Notes under the pieces: model-generated
Told to the model about the DNA's origin: nothing
Databases searched by the model: none
The model's input: the letters and a program-made list of their open reading frames with translations, nothing else
Shown here: piece after piece, positions 38,196-46,076 of the stretch
Position numbering within the stretch: position 1 is the stretch's first letter
Layout of the letters: every line of letters begins with the position of its first letter
Program-made: the position numbers and the translations under genes
Source: an uncultured Rhodobiaceae bacterium
Lineage (GTDB): Bacteria > Pseudomonadota > Alphaproteobacteria > RS24
NCBI GenBank assembly: GCA_937876775.1
Contig: CALEFA010000031.1
Span: 1 to 56,457 of the forward strand
Length of the DNA: 56,457 nt
Reading direction: 5' to 3'

Positions 38196-38624
38196 ATGGA
38201 TTTTGTAGAAGTAAATATGTTTTATGCCAACCTTGGGCAAGCTATGGGGCTCTACGTAATCAGCGCGGCGTTTTTGCTATGGCTCGGCCTGCGCGCAACC
38301 TCAGTTGTTGTCGAACGCGAAACCGATAATATTCTATACAAAGGTTTGGCTGTTATTCTCGGTATTGCCGTAAGTGCCAACTTTATTCTAGTTGGATCTC
38401 AGATGGCTCTGACCTTCCAAAATCACGCCTTTGCTTTGAAGCAGCTGGCGGCAAATGGGACAACCTCAACAACGGCCGAGGCTTTCATTGCAAGAATGGG
38501 TGTCGGTGACACAGTGCCGGAACTTTCCCTCACTGGAAATCCAGTGATGCTGGTTATCGGTCTTGTCGGCCTTGCATTTTGCATCCTGCCACTTTTTGTG
38601 AGCATGAAACCCAAACAAGCCTAA
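38196..38624 (+). CDS. Small integral membrane protein, paralogue of the previous gene
   Basis: A 142-residue protein with three hydrophobic segments at about 15-34 (LYVISAAFLLWLGLRATSVV), 49-68 (GLAVILGIAVSANFILVG) and 114-135 (NPVMLVIGLVGLAFCILPLFV). It keeps the AF..W...R, TDNIL and AFIA motifs of its neighbour, at low overall identity. The ATG at 38196 is preferred over 38184 because GGAGG sits seven bases upstream of it. It is followed by its own terminator. The family and role are unknown to me. Confidence 0.82.
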   Translation: MDFVEVNMFYANLGQAMGLYVISAAFLLWLGLRATSVVVERETDNILYKGLAVILGIAVSANFILVGSQMALTFQNHAFALKQLAANGTTSTTAEAFIARMGVGDTVPELSLTGNPVMLVIGLVGLAFCILPLFVSMKPKQA

Positions 38625-38640
38625 GCCTTTGCAAAATACG

Positions 38641-38671
38641 AATGCGCGACTTTCGGGTCGCGCATTTTTTT
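38641..38671 (+). terminator. Rho-independent terminator after second membrane gene
   Basis: AATGCGCGAC (38641-38650) pairs with GTCGCGCATT (38657-38666) around a six-base loop and is followed by Ts to 38671. Confidence 0.94.
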
Positions 38672-38749
38672 GGCTCAGGTAACCAAATAGAGAGTTTCTG
38701 CTTCAATTTAGGCGATCTAAGCGATCGCTGCTTGACGCGCCACCGCTCG

Positions 38750-39055
38750 CTAATGCGACCAAGGGCTGACGCGGTCGAATTTAAAATTATCACTATAGGA
38801 TTTAATCGCTCTTTTCCGAGCGCGTGGTTGGTCAACGCGCGCTGCAATCCCTTTGCTAGCGGCATAGGCTTGGGCTGCCTCAAGCGTGTCAAATTTTAAC
38901 CGCACTTGGGTGTTCGTCTCATCGGCACTATTCCAACCCGTCAGCGGATCTTTGCGACGCGGTTTGCTAGCCGCAAACTCAAGCACCCATTCTTTGGTCT
39001 TGGCCACGCCAGACGACATGGCAGTTTTTGACGGTTGATAGATGCGCGCACTCAT
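38750..39055 (-). CDS. ETC complex I subunit, NDUFS4-like
   Basis: This 101-residue protein matches the alphaproteobacterial relative of NDUFS4, an accessory subunit of NADH dehydrogenase. Family residues include ARIYQPSKTAMSSG, WVLEFAASKPRRKDPLTGWNSADET, VRLKFDTLEAAQAYAASKGI and the basic tail with DNFKFDRVSPWSH. The gene stands alone here, as is common, away from the nuo operon. Its presence supports an alphaproteobacterial host. Confidence 0.9.
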   Translation of the reverse strand: MSARIYQPSKTAMSSGVAKTKEWVLEFAASKPRRKDPLTGWNSADETNTQVRLKFDTLEAAQAYAASKGIAARVDQPRARKRAIKSYSDNFKFDRVSPWSH

Positions 39056-39132
39056 ATTGATTCCTTAGGGAAATAATTTATGTCCCTATATCGCTAAATT
39101 TAAGACTGATTTCAAGCCTTCAATAAACTGCC

Positions 39133-40068
39133 CTAACGAATGGCCAGCGGATTAATGATGGCCTGCACGGAGCCTTTCAACTTAGGCACGCCGAGGGTGA
39201 ACATAAACTCTTTAACGCCATCAGCGATTAACTCCTCAGTTACCATATTCTCCAGAATATAAACGCCATATTTGGTCAATAATATTTGGTGCACAGGAAA
39301 CGCCTGACTGGCGTCTTCGCTTGGCAGAACTTCTAGTGCCCAACTATCAGCCCCGACAGCGACGACACCGCGTTTGGCCAAATAATGCGCCCCGCTGACG
39401 CCCAGTCCCGGCTCAGCCGGTGATAATTCTGTTTTTCCCTCATTGGCTTTCATATAGCCCGAATGCAAAAGAACCACATCGCCCTTAGTAATACGAACGC
39501 CCTGCACTATCGCCGCTTTTTCAATATCTTCTTGCGTATATGCAGTGCCAACCGGCACTGGGTTTTTACCAAAATGCTTGGTCATATCCAACACCACGCC
39601 ACGCGTCACAATACCCGGCAAAGCTTCAGTGCCGAAAATTTTCAGCCCATCCGGCGCCACCACATCTGCGGCTTTCCGGTTGTTATAGTAAGCATGGTCA
39701 CGACCAATATGGCCCAGACCGTCAAGCTGAGAGCCAATACCAATAGACGTCAAAACCGTATCATCATTGCTGACAACTCTGTTGGAGCCAATCGACTCGC
39801 CTGAGCCATCGGCTAATTGGTGAACAATCATTTGATAGCGCCTTGGCCCATAGGCCGGAGTATCGCTGCCCGTTACCATGCCGAGCTGATAAACTTTGCC
39901 TTTGGTGACAAGTTTCGCCGCCTGCTGCGCCTTCTCGGCAGATAAGTGATTAAGTGCGCCCAAAGTGTCATCTTTGCCAAATTCTGAAACGAACCAATCA
40001 TCGGCCTGCGCACTCGCCAAGCTCAGGCTGGCGGCTAAAAAAACTGACAATACATAATGCTTTTTCAT
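39133..40068 (-). CDS. Exported cyclase-family (PF04199) hydrolase
   Basis: The 311-residue protein has a signal peptide (MKKHYVLSVFLAASLSLASA, cleavage near AQA-DDW). The family's metal motif HxGTHxDxxxH appears here as GIGSQLDGLGH, close to the GTQxDxxxH variant of one subgroup but lacking the first His. Later segments GDVVLLHSGYM and VGADSWALEVLP are typical. The family includes kynurenine formamidase and various ring-opening hydrolases. The substrate is unknown. GGGGAGAA precedes the ATG. Confidence 0.82.
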   Translation of the reverse strand: MKKHYVLSVFLAASLSLASAQADDWFVSEFGKDDTLGALNHLSAEKAQQAAKLVTKGKVYQLGMVTGSDTPAYGPRRYQMIVHQLADGSGESIGSNRVVSNDDTVLTSIGIGSQLDGLGHIGRDHAYYNNRKAADVVAPDGLKIFGTEALPGIVTRGVVLDMTKHFGKNPVPVGTAYTQEDIEKAAIVQGVRITKGDVVLLHSGYMKANEGKTELSPAEPGLGVSGAHYLAKRGVVAVGADSWALEVLPSEDASQAFPVHQILLTKYGVYILENMVTEELIADGVKEFMFTLGVPKLKGSVQAIINPLAIR

Positions 40069-40152
40069 AACTGTTCTCCCCTAGGCGATAACAGTAAACG
40101 CTTTTATGATGCTAGGTAAAGTGCTAGTTCCTAGGTAATTAGGTAGGCAATT

Positions 40153-41031
40153 ATGCAAGTAAAATATTTTATTCAAGCAACTGTTTCGAAATTTTTCCTC
40201 AACAGTTACAAACTGGTTGGCCTGCGGGCTGGGTCATATTTGGGCAGCCTATTGGGCCGTGCCATTGGACGCATTGCACCAGAAGGCAAATTGGCGGCTC
40301 GCAATATTGCCCGTGCCTTGCCGCATTTAACCGCAGAGCAACAGCGCCAAGTCAACAAAGAGCTATGGTCCAATTTGGGGCGGCTGATGGGCGAATTTCC
40401 ACATTTGAGACAGATTGACGTCGAAAGCGATAGCCGACTTTTATTCGAAGGCCTGGAACACATCCAAGCCGCGCAGAAAACCGGTAAGCCAATCATTATT
40501 TTGTCAGGGCATTTTGCCAACTGGGAAATGGTGATGATTGGGCTGGGTAAAATTCTTGGGCCGACGGGCGCACTTTATCGGGCCGCCAACAACCCTTATA
40601 TGGAAGACTGGATTGTCAAACAGCGCAGCGCTTTCATGCCTGTTCAAATTCAAAAGAACTCAGCAGGTGCGCGCAAAATGATTGAGCTCATGAAGGCTGG
40701 CACACCCATTGCCGGTCTGGTCGATCAGCGCCTTAACACCGGTGACCCGATTAATTTTCTTGGCCGCGACACGCGAGCCCCGTCGGCTTTTGTGAAACTG
40801 GCGCGCCGCTTTGAAGCACCGATTGTGATGACGCGCATTGTTCGCCGCGACGACGGCCCCGACAAAACCCATTTCAAACAAATTTTCTACCCCGCCTTTT
40901 ACACTCCCCAAACCGACAATATGCAGGCCGACATCGATACCACCATGCGGCGGGTCTATGATGTTTTTGAGGATTGGATTCAAGAGCGCCCAGCCGATTG
41001 GTTTTGGGCCCATAATCGCTGGGGCGACTAG
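40153..41031 (+). CDS. Lipid A-type lauroyl acyltransferase (LpxL/HtrB family)
   Basis: A 292-residue acyltransferase of the LpxL/HtrB family, which adds secondary acyl chains to lipid A. It has the HX4E catalytic motif in LSGHFANWEMVMIGL, then ALYRAANNPYMEDWI, and the ending ERPADWFWAHNRWG typical of the family. A hydrophobic stretch near residues 20-40 could anchor it to the inner membrane. Its TAG stop shares a CTAG palindrome with the convergent glycosyltransferase gene, which may also act on surface polysaccharide. Confidence 0.88.
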   Translation: MQVKYFIQATVSKFFLNSYKLVGLRAGSYLGSLLGRAIGRIAPEGKLAARNIARALPHLTAEQQRQVNKELWSNLGRLMGEFPHLRQIDVESDSRLLFEGLEHIQAAQKTGKPIIILSGHFANWEMVMIGLGKILGPTGALYRAANNPYMEDWIVKQRSAFMPVQIQKNSAGARKMIELMKAGTPIAGLVDQRLNTGDPINFLGRDTRAPSAFVKLARRFEAPIVMTRIVRRDDGPDKTHFKQIFYPAFYTPQTDNMQADIDTTMRRVYDVFEDWIQERPADWFWAHNRWGD

Positions 41032-42062
41032 TCTTTCGTCAGATAGTTTTCCCAATAAAGCCGGTTCTTGCGCCGTGCCAAACCTTTGCCGATAGCGTAA
41101 CGTAGGAACACCATCAAACCTGTGCGCATCATGGCGTGCCGCGAAATGATTTGGGTGGCGGCACCATCGTCTCGCGCTTGCGGGGACGCCACAATGTGGC
41201 GAGCCAGCATATTGCCAAGGTTATAATCTTCAATAACCCGACGTCGCGCTTCAATAATCGCCGGCAGTCTCTTTTCATATTCATTATTGGCAATCGCCGC
41301 CTTAATGGTCGCCAGAGCCTCTTGGCTGTCGCGAATATCTATCTCAATGAAACTTTCTTCCGGAAAATATTCCGCCGCATTCGAACAACCGACGTAAAAC
41401 GGCAGACAATAACCCAGAAAACTATCCGATAATTTCTCCGTCCAGTGATGCGGGCCAATGTGGTTTTCCACCGCAATGTGATAGCGATAATCGTCAAGCG
41501 CCTCGGCCTTGTGCTCCACGAATTGGTGGCCGCGGCCATACACATCCAACTGCTCGGATAGCCCCTCTTGAATCGCGGTAATAAAATCAAAACGACGCTT
41601 ATGTAGCGTGTGTTTCTCTTGTTTGGCCGAAGCAAAAATGGAAATATCCCTAGTTTTTTTCGGCGCCGTTGGATGGGCGCGTATTTGGTCTATTCCGCCA
41701 TAATACCAAACCCCCACCGGCGGCATGTCATGACGATTACGATGCGCCAAACTATCGGGCGCATGACTGGTCAACACCATGCCGTATTGATCTGTGTAAT
41801 CTTGCCCATAAAATTTGACCGATGATGGCTCATAGGTAATCAGCACAGTGTTTTCGCGCCGGCAGGCTAAGTTCTCCACCCCCAGTGACAACCGCTCATC
41901 GCCGTTTGACGGCACGTCATCATAGACTACCAACCAATCATAATCATCGCATTGGCGATCAACAATAAACTCTACATTGGGAAACTGCTGCGGCAGTTCA
42001 GTGAGCTGAAAGCTGTGAATGCCGTTTTTTGAGATGATTTTGACGCGAATAGGCTTGCTCAT
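41028..42062 (-). CDS. GT10-family (fucosyltransferase-like) glycosyltransferase
   Basis: The 344-residue protein resembles GT10 alpha-1,3-fucosyltransferases in its C-terminal half: YRYHIAVENHIGPHHWTEKL followed by GYCLPFYVGCSNAAEYFP matches the donor-binding core (the N and TEK motifs). The N-terminal half has VLITYEPSSVKFYG. It probably modifies LPS or another surface glycan, using a GDP-sugar. ATG 42062 is chosen; a GTG at 42083 in frame is possible and neither has a clear ribosome site. No other glycan gene flanks it except the acyltransferase. Confidence 0.8.
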   Translation of the reverse strand: MSKPIRVKIISKNGIHSFQLTELPQQFPNVEFIVDRQCDDYDWLVVYDDVPSNGDERLSLGVENLACRRENTVLITYEPSSVKFYGQDYTDQYGMVLTSHAPDSLAHRNRHDMPPVGVWYYGGIDQIRAHPTAPKKTRDISIFASAKQEKHTLHKRRFDFITAIQEGLSEQLDVYGRGHQFVEHKAEALDDYRYHIAVENHIGPHHWTEKLSDSFLGYCLPFYVGCSNAAEYFPEESFIEIDIRDSQEALATIKAAIANNEYEKRLPAIIEARRRVIEDYNLGNMLARHIVASPQARDDGAATQIISRHAMMRTGLMVFLRYAIGKGLARRKNRLYWENYLTKD

Positions 42063-42107
42063 AGCCTTAAATAACCTGAGCACAGGATAACACGCAAGGC
42101 TTAACTC

Positions 42108-42581
42108 TTAGCGCCGGGGCTCAACAAGTCGGTCAGTTGGGTCTGGTTCAAGCGAGTCCCAACAAAGGCCGGATTTCGTTGTGCTGAACGGCATCGGCGG
42201 CGTAATTGTATAGCTATAGCTATCGTCAGCGGCGATAACCAAATCACCTCTGCGCGGCTCTTGACCTTCAATGTCCAGTAACAGGCGATACCCTTTGCGG
42301 CTTTCTTCATTCAAGCGCTCAACGCTAAATTTCCCTTTAATCTTAATCCACGGATGATCATAGTTACGTTGCTCATAACTCGGGTGCGGAATACTAAGAT
42401 AGCTAATCAAAAAATCGCCATTATCCTTTTTTAGAATAACGAAATCATAGAGCGACTGTCCGCTATCCCAATCAAATTCTCCGTCAGAACAATAGACGAT
42501 TTTGTCTGGGCGAAACTCACCGGGGGCAGCCATGGCAGCAGGCGAAAACATTAGAGAAATAAGTGTGATAACGCGCAACAT
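42108..42581 (-). CDS. Exported hypothetical protein
   Basis: A 157-residue protein with a signal peptide (LRVITLISLMFSPAAMA, cleavage before APGEF) and two Cys that could form a disulfide (YCSDGEF and GLCWDS). The rest is rich in charged and aromatic residues without a recognised motif. It is probably periplasmic. The gene stands between the GT10 gene and a GST gene, each separated by its own gap. I do not recognise the family. Confidence 0.65.
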   Translation of the reverse strand: MLRVITLISLMFSPAAMAAPGEFRPDKIVYCSDGEFDWDSGQSLYDFVILKKDNGDFLISYLSIPHPSYEQRNYDHPWIKIKGKFSVERLNEESRKGYRLLLDIEGQEPRRGDLVIAADDSYSYTITPPMPFSTTKSGLCWDSLEPDPTDRLVEPRR

Positions 42582-42726
42582 GGGAAGGCTCCGGAAGAAA
42601 GAGGAATCTTAAGTCAGGGAGATGTATAGGCCATATTCGCCGTAGCTATCAAGAAAGAAGCCAAGAAAAACGCCATTTTTGGCGATTTGCCGCACCTGCG
42701 CGATGGCTCAGTTGAGTATGACTATG

Positions 42727-43341
42727 TTAAATGCCGACGGCCAGCATACGTTGATAAGCTGATCGCTGTTTGACCTTTTCAAGCCATGCCGCCGTCGCGC
42801 CAGACTTGTCAAACGCTGGATGCATAGACATATTTTGAATATTGAACCCCATCAAACAATCAGCCGCCGAGAAGTTAGCGCCGCCAAAGTAAGCATTGTC
42901 GCGTAAATGATTTTCGATAAAGCCAATGACTTTCATCTGCTCTTCTATCAAACGCGCTTCCAAGGGCGACCCTTCAGCATTAGCAACACGCATATAAACC
43001 ACCAAAAGAAACGGCAGAAAAGGCGCCCCTTCGGCGGCATGCACCCATTCAATATATTTCGCATAATCAGGGTTCGAACTGGTCGGGTGAAACTTATGCT
43101 CAGTGTCATATTTTGCCAGAAGATATTCCGCAATGGCGCCTGTCTCAGCGATCACCAATGCATCATCTTCCAACAGCGGTGACTTACCCAATGGGTGAAT
43201 TTTTAGCAGCGTGTCGGGTGCCAGATTAGTTTCGGTGCTGCGCGTGTAATGAATGATTTCATGCGGCAGTTGCATTTCTTCAAGGAGCCAGACAAGACGC
43301 TGCGAGCGCGATGCATTGAGATGGTGAAGTTTGAGAGTCAT
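42727..43341 (-). CDS. Glutathione S-transferase family protein
   Basis: A 204-residue GST: N-terminal thioredoxin-like part with LHHLNASRSQRLVWLLEEM (active Ser in the SRSQR position), then HPLGKSPLLEDDALVIAETGAIAEYL with the glutathione-binding cis-Pro and ES/ET motif, and a helical C-terminal domain including FSAADCLMGFNIQ. It conjugates glutathione or uses it in another thiol reaction. The substrate is unknown. It precedes a thiolase-like and an old yellow enzyme gene on the same strand, but with gaps that allow separate transcripts. Confidence 0.88.
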   Translation of the reverse strand: MTLKLHHLNASRSQRLVWLLEEMQLPHEIIHYTRSTETNLAPDTLLKIHPLGKSPLLEDDALVIAETGAIAEYLLAKYDTEHKFHPTSSNPDYAKYIEWVHAAEGAPFLPFLLVVYMRVANAEGSPLEARLIEEQMKVIGFIENHLRDNAYFGGANFSAADCLMGFNIQNMSMHPAFDKSGATAAWLEKVKQRSAYQRMLAVGI

Positions 43342-43432
43342 AAGATTTCTTTCGTTTTAAAATTGGCCGTGTTCTGCCATGGCATCTAACACCAGACAAG
43401 TCGCTTGTCAGCGATGAAATTCCGCCGCCCGA

Positions 43433-44623
43433 TTAACCGCCTTCATAAAGCGTCACCACGCAGGCGCCGCCTAAGCCCAAATTATGCTGCAAAGCCATTC
43501 GCGCCCCCTCAACTTGACGCGCCTCTGCCGTGCCGCGTAATTGATGGGTCAGCTCATAACACTGCGCCAAGCCTGTAGCCCCCAGCGGATGACCCTTTGA
43601 GAGCAATCCACCTGATGGATTGGTCACCACACGGCCACCATAAGTATTGTCGCCATCAGCAATAAATTTCTGGGCCCCGCCTTCTGGGCATAGGCCGAGG
43701 CCTTCATAGGTGATCAGCTCATTATGGGCAAAACAATCATGCAATTCGACGACATCAATATCTTGCGGGTCAATGCCAGCTTTCTCATAGACCTCTTGAG
43801 CCGCCGCGACGGTCATATCATAGCCAACCAATTGCATCATATCGCGCGCCTCAAAGGTCGACGGAAAATCTGTCTTCATGCTTTGAGCGATGATTTTAAC
43901 ATCTGACCGCAGGCCGTGTTTCTTGGCAAAATTTTCCGACACAAGAATCGCCGCCGCAGCGCCGCAGGTTGGCGGACAGGCCATTAAACGGGTCATGACG
44001 CCAGGAATCATCTCCGGCGACTGCAAAACATCGCCCTCGCTCAACTCAGTGCGGAATAAAGCTTTCGGGTTATTCATGGCATGCCGGCTGGCTTTCGCGC
44101 GAATTTTCGCAAAGTCAGAAATCTCCGTGCCATATTTATCCATATGACTTTTGCCAGCGCCGCCGAAATAGCGCAAAGCCAGCGGCGCTTCGCTCTCAAA
44201 AATAGCATTGCAGCTGGTGTCGAAGTCATCGAACGGGCTTGGCCGGTCATCCCACACGCTGCCCAGTGCACCAGGTTGCATTTGTTCAAAGCCAACCGCC
44301 AAAGCACAGTCGACAAGACCGCTTTCGACCGCTTGGCGCGCCATATAAAGCGCTGACGAACCGGTCGAGCAATTATTATTGACGTTAAAAACTGGAATAC
44401 CGGTCATGCCGACCCTATAAATCACCTTTTGGCCGCACGTGCTGTCGCCATAAACATAGCCAGCATAGGCTTGCTCAATATTAGAGAAGTTCAAGCCGCT
44501 GTCGCTCAATGCCTCGCGAATAGCTTGCTCGCCCATCACGTCGTAATTTTCTGACGCGCCCGGCTTGCCAAAGGCAACCATGCCGACACCGGCGACAATC
44601 GTCGGGTTGTTTTTCGTGCTCAT
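43433..44623 (-). CDS. Thiolase-like protein (SCP2/lipid-transfer type)
   Basis: A 396-residue thiolase-fold protein of the SCPx/lipid-transfer group. It has the Cys in FNVNNNCSTGSSALYMA, the His in VELHDCFAHNEL, and the C-terminal LLSKGHPLGATGLAQCYEL. The second active-site Cys region reads NLGLGGACVVTLY. These proteins cleave 3-ketoacyl-CoA from branched or sterol side chains, or make related condensations. The next gene is an old yellow enzyme, which suggests a pathway on unsaturated or cyclic substrates. Confidence 0.87.
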   Translation of the reverse strand: MSTKNNPTIVAGVGMVAFGKPGASENYDVMGEQAIREALSDSGLNFSNIEQAYAGYVYGDSTCGQKVIYRVGMTGIPVFNVNNNCSTGSSALYMARQAVESGLVDCALAVGFEQMQPGALGSVWDDRPSPFDDFDTSCNAIFESEAPLALRYFGGAGKSHMDKYGTEISDFAKIRAKASRHAMNNPKALFRTELSEGDVLQSPEMIPGVMTRLMACPPTCGAAAAILVSENFAKKHGLRSDVKIIAQSMKTDFPSTFEARDMMQLVGYDMTVAAAQEVYEKAGIDPQDIDVVELHDCFAHNELITYEGLGLCPEGGAQKFIADGDNTYGGRVVTNPSGGLLSKGHPLGATGLAQCYELTHQLRGTAEARQVEGARMALQHNLGLGGACVVTLYEGG

Positions 44624-44654
44624 TTACTTACTCCCCTTGGGTAAAATCATTTTC

Positions 44655-45722
44655 TTAGGCTTCGACGAAACCGGCCCATGTTGACATATAGTTAACGAAC
44701 TTCGGGCCGAGCCCTTCGCTCAACAAATGGTCGCGGCTCACCGGTGTTTCGACAGTAGCAAAATCCGCATTCGCAGCATAACGTTGTGGCCAGTCGTGAT
44801 GCAGAATACCCGCTCGCCCCAGTGCCACGAAATCGACACCCGCCTCTAGAACGTTCCTCATATCGGCACCGGTCATGATTTTACCGGCTACGGTGAGTTT
44901 GGTGTTCTTTCTGTCCAAAGCGGCGAAGACATCAACCAAACGCTGACCCGCGAAAGCCCCCTCTTCGACTTCCTGAAATACATCCCATAAAGACATGTCG
45001 ATAAAGTCAAGCTGACCGCCAGCGCATAAACGCTCAAAATAATTTGTAATTTCATCAATCTGCATGCCGAATCGGGCCGGTGACAAGCGCAATGCAAGAC
45101 TGAATGAATCGCCGCATGCCTGTTTGATGCCTGCGATAATATTGTCTATAATGCGGGTTCTGTTTTCCAGCGAACCGCCGTAGTCATCTTCACGTTTATT
45201 AATCTCTGCCGATATGAATTGGCACAGCAGGTAGCCGTGCGCGCCGTGAATTTCCATGCCATCAAACCCAGCCTTTTGTGACAGAACGGCAGCATTCACA
45301 AAGGCTTCCTCGGTCGCCTTAATCTCATCCATGGTCATGGCGCGGGCACCGGTCTCCGAATCGCCTGACGGACATACCGGCTGCTGGCCGGTGAATTTTT
45401 CAAATGTCCGCATGCCACCGTGAACGATTTGCGTGTAGGCAAGACTATCATACTGTTTAATGCCCGTAGCCATGCGTTGCAGGCCATCAAAATGCGCATC
45501 GCCGACCGCGCCCAGCTGGCCTTCAAATCCCTTGCCAGATTTTTCAGCAAACGCCGCACAGGTCATGGTTAAGCCAAAGCCGCCCTTAGCGCGCATGGTC
45601 AACCAATGATACTCATCATCGGTCAGCGTGCCGTCGTCATGGCTTTGCATATTGGTCAATGGTGCCAACATGAATTGATTTGGCATGGTGGTGCCGCTGA
45701 TAAAGGTGACTTTCTCGGACAT
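44655..45722 (-). CDS. NADH:flavin oxidoreductase / old yellow enzyme family
   Basis: A 355-residue FMN TIM-barrel enzyme: start FMLAPLTNMQSHDDG, the substrate-binding pair in GFDGMEIHGAHGYLLCQFIS (H..H), KREDDYGGSLENRTRI, and FMN phosphate-binding residues near DFVALGRAGILHHDWP. It reduces activated C=C bonds or related compounds. It lies 31 bases upstream of the thiolase-like gene, so the two are probably one transcript. A broken MarR gene sits just upstream, divergent, and could be the remains of its regulator. Confidence 0.9.
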   Translation of the reverse strand: MSEKVTFISGTTMPNQFMLAPLTNMQSHDDGTLTDDEYHWLTMRAKGGFGLTMTCAAFAEKSGKGFEGQLGAVGDAHFDGLQRMATGIKQYDSLAYTQIVHGGMRTFEKFTGQQPVCPSGDSETGARAMTMDEIKATEEAFVNAAVLSQKAGFDGMEIHGAHGYLLCQFISAEINKREDDYGGSLENRTRIIDNIIAGIKQACGDSFSLALRLSPARFGMQIDEITNYFERLCAGGQLDFIDMSLWDVFQEVEEGAFAGQRLVDVFAALDRKNTKLTVAGKIMTGADMRNVLEAGVDFVALGRAGILHHDWPQRYAANADFATVETPVSRDHLLSEGLGPKFVNYMSTWAGFVEA

Positions 45723-45803
45723 ACGCTTCTCCCTAAATTATCCGCGCCATGCCAGATGGCAGGATCCACATAGAGCGTTAAATTCAACGATAGCCGGAAA
45801 GCG

Positions 45804-46076
45804 ATGTGCGGCGAAAGCCTAAAAGCGCGCAATCTTGTTCAGCGTCAGGCTGACACGATTGACAAGCGCCGTTGGTATTTCTCGCTGACACCAACGGGTC
45901 AGACGATGATTGAACAAGCACCGCGCATGCTTCACGAACAGTTTTCGGAAAAATTTGGACAATTGCAGCAATGGGAACAGGCACAAATCATCAGTGCATT
46001 AGAGCGAATTGTATCCATGCTCGACGCTGAAGACATTGATGCGGCGCCAATTCTAGATACGCAAGAAATTAGCTAA
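45804..46076 (+). pseudogene. MarR-family regulator, N-terminally truncated
   Basis: The 90-residue frame shows only the second part of a MarR protein: the wing LVQRQADTIDKRRWYFSLTPTGQTM and the long dimerisation helix after it. The N-terminal dimerisation helix and most of the recognition helices are gone; only 81 bases separate it from the old yellow enzyme start and in-frame sequence upstream runs to a stop near 45771. It is probably a decayed regulator of the divergent OYE-thiolase genes. Its stop abuts the convergent desaturase stop. Confidence 0.65.

Noticed and set aside
38720-38729. AGCGATCGCT palindrome resembling the cyanobacterial HIP1 octamer
   Set aside because: A single copy in an intergenic or 3' region; no recurrence or function can be supported.
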